Assembly: GCA_016284295.1 (NCBI GenBank)
Contig: JAEEOP010000031.1
Coordinates: 1-64,000, forward strand
Reading direction: 5' to 3'
From: Methanomassiliicoccaceae archaeon
Lineage (GTDB): Archaea > Thermoplasmatota > Thermoplasmata > Methanomassiliicoccales > Methanomethylophilaceae
Length of the DNA: 64,000 nt
Under the pieces are notes generated by a model, which searched no databases, was not told where the DNA came from, and saw only the letters and a program-made list of their open reading frames with translations. Shown piece after piece: positions 1 to 9,889 of this stretch. Position 1 is the stretch's first letter. Every line of letters begins with the position of its first letter. The position numbers and the translations under genes were made by a program.

Positions 1-1384
<1,384 letters not shown>

Positions 1385-1557
1385 TCATTTCACTCATACG
1401 ATAAAAAACAAACTTTTCTAAAGGGAAATCGGTAATTTTTTTGTTTTTTGGCGCACAAATTTGAAAAAGATGTGTCGGATGTCAATCAACGATTTATCTG
1501 AGAATCGAAATAGGACTGCGGAATCCGTAGCCGGAAATGCGACGGGAGCATGATATC

Positions 1558-2151
1558 ATGAAGAAGAAGGACCTTGAGATGGGGCTGCAGAGGGTGGCCA
1601 ACTTCATCGACCCCGATCCATCGCTAGAGCAGTACATGACGCCGGCCTCCATCGCATCGGACATACTGTTCGACGCCTACTCCAAAGGCGACATCGCCGG
1701 CCTAAAGGTCGTCGACCTCGGATGCGGGACTGGGATGTTCTCCATAGGATCGTGGATGCTCGGTGCGTCCCAGGTGATCGGATTCGACATATCGGAATCC
1801 GCACTGTCCGTCGCCGAGGAGAACAGGAAGAATCTGGAAGCGGAAGTGACGTTCATCAAGAGCGATATATTAGATGTAGAAGAAGGCGCAGACACCGTGT
1901 TCATGAACCCCCCGTTCGGATGCCAGAACAGGAATGCGGACAGGGCGTTCCTCGACAAGGCCATGGAACTGTCGGAATGCGTCTACTCCATACACATGGC
2001 CAACACACTGGATTTCGTGACCGGGTACTGCAGGAAAAGGGGTCGTGACGTGACCTATTATAAAATCTATAAGTACGAAATCCCTCATACATTCTCATTC
2101 CATACAAAGACGAAGAAGACGGTCGACGTCGCGGTCGTCAATATCAGGTGA
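1558..2151 (+). CDS. METTL5-like N6-adenine rRNA methyltransferase
   Basis: A 197-residue class I SAM methyltransferase. Visible motifs are VVDLGCGTGMFSIG (motif I, near residue 50), GFDIS (acidic end of strand 2), and NPPFG (motif IV, near 120), the N6-adenine signature. The N-terminal LEQYMTPASIASDIL segment is typical of the archaeal relatives of METTL5, which methylates a single adenine of the small-subunit rRNA in eukaryotes; that target is inferred here. Start ATG 1558 is chosen over an upstream in-frame ATG (1537) because the GGGAG ribosome-binding-like motif lies between them. The csl4 gene follows 6 bases downstream, suggesting a shared RNA-related transcript. Confidence 0.8.
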   Translation: MKKKDLEMGLQRVANFIDPDPSLEQYMTPASIASDILFDAYSKGDIAGLKVVDLGCGTGMFSIGSWMLGASQVIGFDISESALSVAEENRKNLEAEVTFIKSDILDVEEGADTVFMNPPFGCQNRNADRAFLDKAMELSECVYSIHMANTLDFVTGYCRKRGRDVTYYKIYKYEIPHTFSFHTKTKKTVDVAVVNIR

Positions 2152-2157
2152 ATTCCA

Positions 2158-2724
2158 ATGACAGAATCAAAATTCGTGTTCCCCGGAGAGGAGGTAGCGT
2201 CCGAAGAGGAGTACCTCGCTGCCGAGGGTACTTTCGCAGAGAACGGGATAGTCTATGCATCCCAGGTAGGAGAGCTCGTCCTGGACGACAGCGAGTGCGT
2301 CGCCAAGGTCATCTCCCCCAATCCCCCCAACGTCCTGGCCGTGGGCGACATCGTGTACGGTGTCGTCGGTGACATCAGAAGCACCATGGCCACAGCTGAC
2401 GTCTACGTCAAGGAGGGCGTCAACAGGAGGCTCGGAGGCGACACTTACGCCACGATCCATGTCTCCAAGATTTCCCAGGGCTACACCGACGACGTGGCGA
2501 AGGAGCTCAGGAAGGGAGATTACATCAGGGCCCGCGTCACCGCCATCAAACCCGCATTGCAGCTCACCACCAAGGACGATCACCTCGGTGTGATCAGGGC
2601 CCAGTGCGGCAAATGTAAGACTGAGATGGTCAGGAGCAAGAAGGGGGACGGTCTTTTCTGCCCCGAGTGCAGGTACGCCATGCCCAGGAAGCTCGCTGAC
2701 GATTACGGCGACGTTGAGCTCTGA
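2158..2724 (+). CDS. csl4: Exosome RNA-binding subunit Csl4
   Basis: Cap subunit of the archaeal RNA exosome, which binds RNA and recruits DnaG to the Rrp41/Rrp42 core. The 188 residues show the family order: an N-terminal strand domain starting KFVFPGEEVASEEEYLAAEGT, a central S1 RNA-binding domain (about 60-145, including VGDIVYGVV and GDYIRARVTAIKP), and a C-terminal zinc ribbon with CGKC and CPEC (about 151-172). It lies between a rRNA-methyltransferase-like gene and a PP-loop sulfurtransferase-like gene; its TGA overlaps the next ATG by one base, so translation is probably coupled. Confidence 0.92.
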   Translation: MTESKFVFPGEEVASEEEYLAAEGTFAENGIVYASQVGELVLDDSECVAKVISPNPPNVLAVGDIVYGVVGDIRSTMATADVYVKEGVNRRLGGDTYATIHVSKISQGYTDDVAKELRKGDYIRARVTAIKPALQLTTKDDHLGVIRAQCGKCKTEMVRSKKGDGLFCPECRYAMPRKLADDYGDVEL

Positions 2725-3350
2725 TGAAGCTGGTCGCCCTCATCTCCAACGGGATCGACTCCCCGGTGGCATCGTATCTCATGAGCTGCCGCGGGGCCGA
2801 TGTCATACTTCTCCACATGGACAACCGTCCGTACACCGATGACAGGTCGATCGAGAACGTCAAGGCTCTGGCGGACCGCCTCAGGGCGGAGACCGGTAAG
2901 GAATTCCCCCTGTACCTGGCGGACCACGGATCCAATCAGACCGCCATCAAGGACGGCTGCGACTATCATTATCAGTGCGTGATGTGCAAGCGCATCATGC
3001 AGAGGACGGCGAGGGAGCTCGCCAAGAGGCTGGGTGCAGAAGCACTGATCATGGGGGATTCCCTCGGACAGGTCGCATCCCAGACGCTCAAGAACATCAG
3101 GTCCGAGAACATCGGCCTGGATTTCCCTGTGCTCAGGCCCCTCATCGGCCTCGACAAGCTGGAGATCGAGACCATCGCCAAGAGGATCGGGACCTACGAG
3201 ATATCGATAAGGCCCACCGACGGCTGCCTTATAGTCCCCACTAGGCCCATAACAGAGGCCAATCCCGAGAAGGTCAGGTCGATGAGCGAGAAGATCGACG
3301 TCGACAGGCTGGCCTACGAGACCGCGCAGAAAGCGGTCCTGTTTTACTGA
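2724..3350 (+). CDS. Stand-alone PP-loop (ThiI C-domain-like) sulfurtransferase
   Basis: A 208-residue PP-loop ATPase related to the catalytic domain of ThiI, the enzyme that makes 4-thiouridine in tRNA and serves thiamine synthesis. The P-loop SNGIDSPVASYL sits at residues 8-19, a CVMCKRIMQ segment follows near 90, and GDSLGQVASQTL (a ThiI-type motif) near 110. The N-terminal ferredoxin-like and THUMP RNA-binding domains of full ThiI are absent, and there is no rhodanese tail. Such short versions occur in archaea; the substrate is not shown. It is coupled to csl4 by a one-base overlap. Its last bases overlap the convergent 3344-3625 gene by 7 bases. Confidence 0.8.
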   Translation: MKLVALISNGIDSPVASYLMSCRGADVILLHMDNRPYTDDRSIENVKALADRLRAETGKEFPLYLADHGSNQTAIKDGCDYHYQCVMCKRIMQRTARELAKRLGAEALIMGDSLGQVASQTLKNIRSENIGLDFPVLRPLIGLDKLEIETIAKRIGTYEISIRPTDGCLIVPTRPITEANPEKVRSMSEKIDVDRLAYETAQKAVLFY

Positions 3351-3625
3351 TTCTTGTTCCTGTACGCCCTGGAAGGGAATGCGGGACAGGAATCGATCTC
3401 ATCGTCGTCATAGACCATATCGATGGTGACCCTGGCGATATAGCGCGCGACGTATTGGGAAATATACAAAGTCTGGTCGCCGATCGGAATCCTGATGTCG
3501 GACTCCTTGGGGCCCTTGACCGAGGTGGGCACGAGCGCAGGTCCGAGACATGCGGTGCATACGCGGTAATCACATCCAGCATCCTTGATGAGCTGTTCGA
3601 CCTCAGGATCGACGGTTATCTCCAT
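3344..3625 (-). CDS. Small conserved-looking protein with a CTACLGP motif
   Basis: A 93-residue protein I do not recognise by name. It starts MEITVDPEVEQLIKDAG and has three cysteines close together (GCDYRVCTACLGP, residues 18-30) that could bind a metal or act in redox chemistry; a possible partner cysteine lies near residue 80 (SCPAF). The middle is strand-rich (IRIPIGDQTLYISQYVARYIARVTIDMV). It ends convergent with the PP-loop gene, overlapping it by 7 bases, and stops with TAA. ATG 3625 is the only good start. Function unknown. Confidence 0.65.
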   Translation of the reverse strand: MEITVDPEVEQLIKDAGCDYRVCTACLGPALVPTSVKGPKESDIRIPIGDQTLYISQYVARYIARVTIDMVYDDDEIDSCPAFPSRAYRNKNQ

Positions 3626-3654
3626 GCTCTGCTGTAAATATACTTGATAGATAA

Positions 3655-3715
3655 TCTTTGGGGATTGAACCCCCGTCCCGGGATCAGAACCCCTAACATC
3701 TGCGTGACATAGTTG
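3655..3715 (-). other. tRNA-like remnant (B-box-like arm and CTG anticodon-like loop)
   Basis: On the minus strand this stretch holds a perfect 4-bp stem with loop GTTCAAT (GGGG-GTTCAAT-CCCC), matching a tRNA T-arm/B box. Just upstream is a TTCTGAT loop that would give a CTG (Gln) anticodon, but only three pairs close its stem and no acceptor stem can be formed from the flanks. I therefore read it as a decayed tRNA 3' half or a chance hairpin, not as a functional tRNA. It lies between divergent genes, so it is not placed as a terminator. Confidence 0.25.
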
Positions 3716-3783
3716 GTCGGACAGAAACGGTTAAGTTTTCTCTAACCGTGATATTTTATTAACCGATAATCGCAGGCGATAAG

Positions 3784-4191
3784 ATGGATGTACGTGGATT
3801 CTGGAAGATAAAGAAACTGATGATGCTCACGGATGACGATGAGGACCCCTGGAAGACCGTGGAGTACGCCATGGAGGCCGATTTCCTGGACGACGACACG
3901 AAGGAATTCCTTCAGGGAAGATTCCTGTTCGCGGATGACGGCAAAGTGAAGGTCCTCGTGCCGATCCCTGAGGGCGCCACCCAGCAGGAAATTGACGAGG
4001 CCGTCGCGGCCGGAATCATAGAGGTCTACGATGAGAAGACCATGGTCGGAGGCGTATACGAGTGGAAGACCGAGGACGGGAAGATCTACGTGGACTCCGG
4101 TCTCCACAACGAGGGCGAACACGACTGGGGCGAGGTCACCGAGACCGACGGGATGCTGAACTTCCTCACGTACAAACTCGTCAGGGAGTGA
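3784..4191 (+). CDS. Hypothetical acidic protein
   Basis: A 135-residue soluble, acidic protein (MDVRGFWKIKKLMMLTDDDEDPW...) that I do not recognise. The central part, FADDGKVKVLVPIPEGATQQEIDEAVAAGIIEVYDEKTMVG, alternates strands and acidic turns, and the C-terminal half (YEWKTEDGKIYVDSG) resembles a small beta-sandwich, possibly lipocalin-like; this is only shape. No signal peptide or cysteines. A T-rich TATA element (3751-3761) about 25 bases before ATG 3784 suggests a leaderless transcript. A strong hairpin with a T-run follows at 4214. Confidence 0.65.
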   Translation: MDVRGFWKIKKLMMLTDDDEDPWKTVEYAMEADFLDDDTKEFLQGRFLFADDGKVKVLVPIPEGATQQEIDEAVAAGIIEVYDEKTMVGGVYEWKTEDGKIYVDSGLHNEGEHDWGEVTETDGMLNFLTYKLVRE

Positions 4192-4213
4192 ACTGCTCTC
4201 TGCGAATTCAACC

Positions 4214-4240
4214 GGGTCCGGAAGGACCCATTTTTCCCCT
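4214..4240 (+). terminator. Intrinsic-type terminator after the 3784 gene
   Basis: GGGTCC-GGAA-GGACCC is a perfect six-pair stem with a GGAA loop, followed directly by ATTTTTCCCC. It lies 22 bases after the TGA of the hypothetical gene and before the DoxX-like gene. Confidence 0.75.
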
Positions 4241-4325
4241 CAATAATTACTGCATGCGGCGTGTACGGATAGGCCTACCACTTTTTGTAAGGACTCTGGA
4301 TGATGGTACCGGGACGAATATCATT

Positions 4326-4841
4326 ATGTCAAAAGCCGATTACGTCCTCATGGAAAAGAACGAGATAGGCCTGAGGATACTGGCCGTCTTCCGCATACTG
4401 CTGGGCTGGATAATGCTCTGGCCCTTCTTCGACAAATTGCTCGGACTGGGCTTCTCCACCCCTGCAGGACAGGGCGTAATAGACGGCGGATCGCCATCGT
4501 CATTCGTGATTTATGTCACCGACGGCCTCCTGAAGGATTTCTATACGTCGATAGCGGGCAACGGCATCGTCGATGTCATAATGATGCTCGGACTGCTCGT
4601 CCTGGGGATCACCCTGATCACCGGCATAGCCGCGAAGCTGACCACGATTGGCATGACGGCATTCCTGCTGATCATGTGGTCACTGGTGCTGCCCCCGACG
4701 GACAACCCCGTGATCGATCACCGCATAATACTCGCAGTCGGACTGATCGCGACATACTTCCTCGGCGGTTTCGAGAGATACTCCCTCCACGGATGGTGGA
4801 AGGAGACCTGGCTGGTCAAAAGGTTCCCGATATTCGAGTGA
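4326..4841 (+). CDS. DoxX-like four-helix membrane protein
   Basis: A 171-residue integral membrane protein. Helices can be seen at about 17-35 (ILAVFRILLGWIMLWPFFD), 78-98 (VDVIMMLGLLVLGITLITGIA), 103-122 (TIGMTAFLLIMWSLVLP) and 130-150 (IILAVGLIATYFLGGFE). The order, the RILLGWIMLWPFFDKL segment and a polar loop between helices 1 and 2 fit the DoxX/TQO-small-subunit superfamily, whose members take part in quinone-linked or thiol redox reactions. The precise role here is not shown. ATG 4326 (MSKADYV) is chosen over in-frame codons that run through the terminator. It ends next to the convergent helicase gene. Confidence 0.75.
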   Translation: MSKADYVLMEKNEIGLRILAVFRILLGWIMLWPFFDKLLGLGFSTPAGQGVIDGGSPSSFVIYVTDGLLKDFYTSIAGNGIVDVIMMLGLLVLGITLITGIAAKLTTIGMTAFLLIMWSLVLPPTDNPVIDHRIILAVGLIATYFLGGFERYSLHGWWKETWLVKRFPIFE

Positions 4842-6710
4842 TCAGCGGGAGAAGAATTCCCTGACGGCCGCAGGTATGTCCTGGCAGAGCCCGGCATCGA
4901 TGCCCTTCAGCCCCGACACCCTGCGGTCCAGTATTATGGCGACACCTCTATCCGTCTCGGACCTGATCAGCCTTCCCATGGCCTGCCTCATCTTGCGGAC
5001 GGTCGGGATCACAGTGGTGAATCCGATACCGTCGCCGAAGCGGATGTCGTAATACCTGCGCATCGCACGCAGCTTGGCGGTAGGCTTCGGATATGGGATG
5101 CCTATCAGTACGACCATCTCCAGGGCCTTGTCCGGAAAGTCCAGTCCCTCGCTGATCCTGCCGCCTGTGACGCAGAACAGCACTCCGCCGTCGGATGTCT
5201 TGAAGTTCTCGAAGACGTTCATCAGCTCCGGCTGCGACATGCCCCTCTCCTCGTAGACGACATCGCGATTCAGCCTCTGGACCAGACCGTCGTCCACCAT
5301 CTTGTCCATGAAGGAATAGGACGGGAAGAACACGGCCGTGTTGACATGGACCGCATTCACGCATTCCACGACCATCTGCATCAGCTTGTCGTAATTCTGG
5401 GGGATGTCCCTCTCCTCGTATTTCATGGAGACCTTGTCCGTGTAGACCGACAGCATATTCTCCTTGGGGAAGATCCCGTCCAGACACAGCCTGTTGACCC
5501 TGCCGAGACCGAGCTCCTGCTCATACGCGGACAACGGTTGAAGTGTTCCGGACATGTGGATGGACGAGAAGCAGTCCACCAGCGGGTCGGCGGCCCCGGA
5601 TGCGTCCATGCAGTAGGCCTGGAACATGGGGTTGTCGCCCTCCTTGATCACCAGCCTGACATAGTTGTCCTCGTCGCCGTCTATCCAGGCGCGGATGAAC
5701 ATCGCCATCGAATGGATGTAGGAACGGGGCAGCTTCTTGCGCTCCTTCTTCTTCTCCATGATGCCGTCGCCGATCTCCTCCATGGCCTTGCACATCCTGG
5801 AAATGGTGACCGAGCTGACGCCCAGACGCGACATCAGCTCATCCTCCAGGAAGTACGGGGGAAGCATCCCGTCGTCGTCGATCAGGTACTCCTTCTCGGC
5901 GGAGGCCAGGATCTCCTTCATGACAGCGACGACATCTGTGACGCTTATGCCCTCATGGAGCTCGAAATCCCCATGGTCCTTGGCCTCCTTGGCCACCAGG
6001 TCCATCGCATGGCCGCTGTACTCGAAGGTCTGCACATCGCGGAGATAATCGGGCAGGTTGTGGGCCTCGTCGATGATCAGGATCATCTGCGACAGCGGGA
6101 CCCCGGTCCACTGGATGAAACGGTCGAGGATCATGGGCATGAACACGAACGGGTACGGCACGGCTATGACGTCCGCATACGGGAGAAGAAGCTTCGTGAA
6201 CTCGTACGGACAGAGCCCCGCATCCTCACACATCTGCACCAGGTCCTCGGGATCGGGGTGCTCGGTGCGTATCCTGGATGCCCATGATTCCACGTCGGTC
6301 TCCTCGATGGATGTGAAGAACCTGCACTGGCAGACGCCGTTCTTTTTCTTCTTGTACTCGGAGCAGAGCTTCGATATCTCCTCCGAGTTGCCGGCGGCCA
6401 GCTCCGGGTCGTCGCGCATCAGCGGGCAAGAGGATGCGGAGCGCCCCTGCATGGCGATGCAGAATATCTCATCCCCTATCGCCTCTGACTCCCTGACGAC
6501 CTGCTTCTGCTGGGATTTGGTGCGTGTGAGGTAGATGACCTTGATGCCGTGCTCCTTGGCATAGCCCAAGGTGCCGCATAGAGAAGTTATGGTCTTGCCG
6601 GTACCGGTACCGGCCTCGATGACCGCGCAGCGGCGGTCGCGTACCGCCCGGTCGATGAACTCCACGAGCTCCTTCTGACCGGGACGGTACTTGTAAGGGA
6701 AATAATCCAT
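4842..6710 (-). CDS. XPD/Rad3-type Fe-S DNA helicase
   Basis: A 622-residue superfamily 2 helicase. It shows Walker A EAGTGTGKT (about 32-40), the DEAH box LIIDEAHNLPDYL, and motif VI QAMGRLIRSETDRG near the C-terminus. The domain between motifs Ia and II has spaced cysteines (SSCPLM, KLC, GVCQC, GLCPYE) that match the 4Fe-4S cluster of XPD/DinG enzymes, although more than four cysteines are available. Known relatives unwind DNA 5' to 3' in repair. ATG 6710 is used because homology starts with MDYFPYKYRPGQ; an upstream in-frame extension overlaps the preceding gene. It lies 2 bases after the 6713-7108 gene, so the two are probably co-transcribed behind serA. Confidence 0.88.
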   Translation of the reverse strand: MDYFPYKYRPGQKELVEFIDRAVRDRRCAVIEAGTGTGKTITSLCGTLGYAKEHGIKVIYLTRTKSQQKQVVRESEAIGDEIFCIAMQGRSASSCPLMRDDPELAAGNSEEISKLCSEYKKKKNGVCQCRFFTSIEETDVESWASRIRTEHPDPEDLVQMCEDAGLCPYEFTKLLLPYADVIAVPYPFVFMPMILDRFIQWTGVPLSQMILIIDEAHNLPDYLRDVQTFEYSGHAMDLVAKEAKDHGDFELHEGISVTDVVAVMKEILASAEKEYLIDDDGMLPPYFLEDELMSRLGVSSVTISRMCKAMEEIGDGIMEKKKERKKLPRSYIHSMAMFIRAWIDGDEDNYVRLVIKEGDNPMFQAYCMDASGAADPLVDCFSSIHMSGTLQPLSAYEQELGLGRVNRLCLDGIFPKENMLSVYTDKVSMKYEERDIPQNYDKLMQMVVECVNAVHVNTAVFFPSYSFMDKMVDDGLVQRLNRDVVYEERGMSQPELMNVFENFKTSDGGVLFCVTGGRISEGLDFPDKALEMVVLIGIPYPKPTAKLRAMRRYYDIRFGDGIGFTTVIPTVRKMRQAMGRLIRSETDRGVAIILDRRVSGLKGIDAGLCQDIPAAVREFFSR

Positions 6711-6712
6711 CT

Positions 6713-7108
6713 TCAGGCTGCCCCGTCGCCGCCCCTCTGCCAGACGTCGTCCGGGAGATCGGCGTAGGTGAAGTCGTCGCCGGCGGTGCTGGCGGTCGAC
6801 GTCCTGGAGTTGACCATCAGGTCGGCGATCTTGTCCCTCTTGAACAGCCAGTAGTGGATCCTCCACTCCCTTCCGTCGTAAAGGGTGGTCTCCTCCCTCT
6901 CGGTCGTGAGGATGCCCGCGTCCTCCAGCATGTAGAACGCATCACGGTCCTCGGGCTCCAGGACGTTGTCGATGATCCTGTCGGAGTAGCCGAAGAAGTT
7001 GAGCACATGGTGGGCGAGCTCGTAGGCCTGCTCCTCCACCATAGCATGGGAATCGTCTATGCTGTTCTTGATCGCCTGCGTGAGGTCATCGACGGTGACT
7101 ATGCCCAT
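6713..7108 (-). CDS. Hypothetical winged-helix-like protein between serA and the helicase
   Basis: A 131-residue cytoplasmic protein (MGIVTVDDLTQAIKNSIDDSHAMVEEQAYELAHHVLNFFG...). The first 60 residues are helical, and residues 60-100 (DAFYMLEDAGILTTEREETTLYDGREWRIHYWLF) look like a winged-helix wing: a helix, then two strands. It resembles an archaeal family annotated as DUF6015, but I cannot confirm this. It starts 4 bases before the serA stop is cleared and ends 2 bases before the helicase ATG, so it sits inside a tight operon. Function unknown. Confidence 0.65.
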   Translation of the reverse strand: MGIVTVDDLTQAIKNSIDDSHAMVEEQAYELAHHVLNFFGYSDRIIDNVLEPEDRDAFYMLEDAGILTTEREETTLYDGREWRIHYWLFKRDKIADLMVNSRTSTASTAGDDFTYADLPDDVWQRGGDGAA

Positions 7109-7112
7109 GTTA

Positions 7113-8690
7113 TCACTCGAGCCTGATGTACACGACCTCTTCGGTGCCGATCTTGGCCTCCAGGGCCTTGATGACATCCTCGGACACGTCGTTGTCGATG
7201 GTCAGGAACATCATGGCGTTGCCATTGCCCCTTCCCACCGCCATGTGGGCGATGTTGATGCCGGCCTCGCCGATGGCGCTGCCGACCGCTCCGATGACGC
7301 CGGGGGTGTCCTTGTACTTGAGGAGGATCATCCTCTCTGCGAGGGAGATCTCGGTGACGAATCCGTCCATGCTGATGATCCTGGGGCTGCCTCCGATGAC
7401 CGTACCCCTGATGGAGCGGGTCTTTCCCTCGGATGTGAACTTCATGTCCACATAGCTGGCGTAGTCCTTGGCCGCATCGTTGCTGGATTCGAAGATCTCG
7501 AGTCCCTTGGACTTGGCGACGGGCAGCGCGTTGATGATGTTGGCGGACCCGATGATGTTCTCAAGGTATCCGATGACGGTGGTTACCGTGAGGAGCTTGG
7601 TCTGCTTCTTGGCCAGGTTTCCGCAGTAGGAGATCTCGAGCTTGTTAAGGGGGTGGTTGCCGACGATCTGCTGTATCATGGAACCCATGCTCTTGACGAG
7701 GGGGACGTAGGGCTCGGTGTCCGCATCGAGGGCTCCGCGGGGAGCGTTGATGGCGTTGGAGACGATTCCGTCCCTGAGGTACATGACCGCGTGCTCGGCG
7801 ACCTCGATGGCGACCCTCTCCTGGGCCTCCACGGTGGATGCTCCGAGGTGGGGTGTGGTGACGAGGTTGTCCAGCTCGAGGAGCTTCTTCTCGTCGTCCG
7901 TGAGGGGCTCGTTGCACCATACGTCAAATGCAGCTCCGGCGATGATCTTCTCCTTCAGCGCAGTGTAGAGGTCGTCCTCGTTGACGATTCCTCCGCGGGC
8001 GACGTTGGCAATCCTCGCGTTGGGCTTCATCATCTTGAACTGGGGCATGGAAATCATGTTCCTGGTCTCAGGCAGGAGCGGTGTGTGGATTGTCATGAAG
8101 TCAGCAGTGGTGATGACCTCCTCGAGGGTGGTGAGCCTGACGCCGAGGGAGTCCGCTACCTCCTTGGGGAGGAAGGGATCGTATCCGATCATGGTCATGT
8201 TGAAGGCCTTCATGCGCTTAGCGACCTCTCCTCCGACACGTCCGACACCGATGATTCCCAGGACCTTGCCGTTGAGCTCGACCCCGGTGTACTTGGATCT
8301 CTTCCACTCGCCCTTGTGCATGGACTCGTGGGCGAAGGGGATGTTCCTTGCGACTGCGAGCAGCATGGCGCAGGAGTGCTCCGCCGCGGACAGGATGTTC
8401 GCGGAGGGGGTGTTCATGACCAGGATACCCTTGTCCGTGGCGTAGGGGACGTCGATGTTGTCCACTCCGACACCGGCACGGCCGATGACGCGGAGCTTCT
8501 TCGCGGCATCGATGACCTTCTTGGTGACCTTGGTACCCGACCTGATGATCAGGGCATCATAGTCGCCAATCTTCGCGCACAGTTCGTCCTCTGTGAGTCC
8601 GGACACCTCGTCCACGGGGAATCCGGAGCTCTTCAGTATCTCGAGTCCCTCTGCATCCAGGGGATCCGAAACCAGAATCTTCGTTGTCAT
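7113..8690 (-). CDS. serA: D-3-phosphoglycerate dehydrogenase
   Basis: First enzyme of serine synthesis, oxidising 3-phosphoglycerate to 3-phosphohydroxypyruvate with NAD. The 525 residues are the long form: catalytic and NAD domains (VLGIIGVGRVGGEVAKRM near 145; the arginine of NVARGGIVNEDDL near 235; E and H of the catalytic triad in TTPHLGAS near 285), the intervening ASB domain (320-450), and a C-terminal ACT domain (about 452-525, IILKYKDTPGVIGAVGSAIGEAGINIAHM) that usually binds serine for feedback control. It lies 3 bases downstream of a class V aminotransferase gene that can supply the next step. Confidence 0.95.
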   Translation of the reverse strand: MTTKILVSDPLDAEGLEILKSSGFPVDEVSGLTEDELCAKIGDYDALIIRSGTKVTKKVIDAAKKLRVIGRAGVGVDNIDVPYATDKGILVMNTPSANILSAAEHSCAMLLAVARNIPFAHESMHKGEWKRSKYTGVELNGKVLGIIGVGRVGGEVAKRMKAFNMTMIGYDPFLPKEVADSLGVRLTTLEEVITTADFMTIHTPLLPETRNMISMPQFKMMKPNARIANVARGGIVNEDDLYTALKEKIIAGAAFDVWCNEPLTDDEKKLLELDNLVTTPHLGASTVEAQERVAIEVAEHAVMYLRDGIVSNAINAPRGALDADTEPYVPLVKSMGSMIQQIVGNHPLNKLEISYCGNLAKKQTKLLTVTTVIGYLENIIGSANIINALPVAKSKGLEIFESSNDAAKDYASYVDMKFTSEGKTRSIRGTVIGGSPRIISMDGFVTEISLAERMILLKYKDTPGVIGAVGSAIGEAGINIAHMAVGRGNGNAMMFLTIDNDVSEDVIKALEAKIGTEEVVYIRLE

Positions 8691-8693
8691 GTC

Positions 8694-9758
8694 TCATTCC
8701 TCCAATACGTCGTCCATTGCGGACAGCAGTTCCTTTATCATTGCGGGAGTGGTGTCCCCCATGTGTCCGATCCTGAAGGTCTTCTCCTTGATATCCCCGT
8801 AACCGTTGGAGATCTCATATCCCTTGGCCTTGAGTTTCGAACTGAATGAATCGAAGTCCATCTCGCCCTTGTTGAGCACACCGATGGAGTTGGACTGGTA
8901 GCCTTCCTCGGGGAACACCCCGTAGAGGTTCTTCTTTGCCCAGTTCCTGACCATGTCGGCCATCTCCTGGTGTCTTCTGTACCTTGTCTGCATTCCCTCC
9001 GCCAGAGCCTTGTCCAGCTGGTAGTCCAATGCGTACATGAGGGATACCGGCGGTGTCGTGAGGGCGTAATCGACGTCCGCCTGCTTCTTGATCTTGAGCA
9101 GATCTCCGTAGAATCCGCGGTTGGGAACGGTCTTCGCCTTGTCCAGCAGCCTCTCGGAGCAGAGCATGATGGCGAGTCCGGGAGGGAGGGCGAGGGCCTT
9201 CTGCGTACCGAAGACAATCGAATCGGCATCCAGCTCCTTGACCTTGAGGTCCATCGCGAATGCGGATGTGACCGCGTCGATCATGGTGAGAGCGTCGGGG
9301 TTCTGGGCCCTGATCTCCTTCGACAGGGCGAGAGAGTCGCTGAACACTCCGGTGGAGGACTCGTTGCTAACCCAGTGGACGGCCTCGATGTCCTTTGTGA
9401 CCTTTCCGGCGATGTGCTCGGGCTTCATGGCCTCGCCCCAGGGCACCTGGACCTTGGTGACGTTCTTGCCATTGAGCTCACCGAGCTCGATCGACCTGTT
9501 TCCGAAGGAACCGTTCGTTATTCCGAGGGAATTGCTGTTCACACCGTTCCTGATGGCGGCCTCCAGCATCACGGTGGCCGATCCTCCGACGAGGAAAACG
9601 TCCATATCCGTGCCGAGAGCCTTCTGTATCTTCTCGACGATGCCAGCATGGAGCTCCTTGTACTCCTTGCAGCGGTGTGTGATCATAGGCTTGGTCATTG
9701 CTTGAAGCGTCGCGGCCTCCACGTGGACAGGCCCGACGGTGAATAATGTTCTGCTCAA
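8694..9758 (-). CDS. Class V aminotransferase, probable phosphoserine/serine-pyruvate type
   Basis: PLP enzyme of the alanine-glyoxylate/serine-pyruvate aminotransferase family, 354 residues. The PLP lysine is in FGTQKALALPPG (about residue 189); MIDAVTSAFAMDL supplies the cofactor aspartate. The start is TTG 9758, preceded at 5 bases by GAGGGAT. Because it is directly upstream of serA and I see no classical SerC in the window, the likely job is transamination of 3-phosphohydroxypyruvate, as shown for class V enzymes in some methanogens; this is inference. A TATA element (TTTTATAG, near 9810) points to a promoter for the operon aminotransferase-serA-6713 gene-helicase. Confidence 0.85.
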   Translation of the reverse strand: MSRTLFTVGPVHVEAATLQAMTKPMITHRCKEYKELHAGIVEKIQKALGTDMDVFLVGGSATVMLEAAIRNGVNSNSLGITNGSFGNRSIELGELNGKNVTKVQVPWGEAMKPEHIAGKVTKDIEAVHWVSNESSTGVFSDSLALSKEIRAQNPDALTMIDAVTSAFAMDLKVKELDADSIVFGTQKALALPPGLAIMLCSERLLDKAKTVPNRGFYGDLLKIKKQADVDYALTTPPVSLMYALDYQLDKALAEGMQTRYRRHQEMADMVRNWAKKNLYGVFPEEGYQSNSIGVLNKGEMDFDSFSSKLKAKGYEISNGYGDIKEKTFRIGHMGDTTPAMIKELLSAMDDVLEE

Positions 9759-9889
9759 GATTAATCCCTCGATCGCCTAAGCGACATTGATTGTGTAACC
9801 TGACCCTCCTATAAAAGAAAGAGGTAAGCACGCACGCGCGAGAAATCGTGGCATGCTGGGAAAGGGCCATGATGGTCCAAAATGGTTTT

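Noticed and set aside
3655-3715. Functional tRNA-Gln (CTG) on the minus strand
   Set aside because: The T-arm is good, but the anticodon stem has only three pairs and no acceptor stem can be formed with either flank.
7059-8849. Long open frame on the strand opposite serA
   Set aside because: It is the mirror of GC-rich codons of serA; its Val/Asp/Gly-rich product has no family pattern, and serA is unmistakable.
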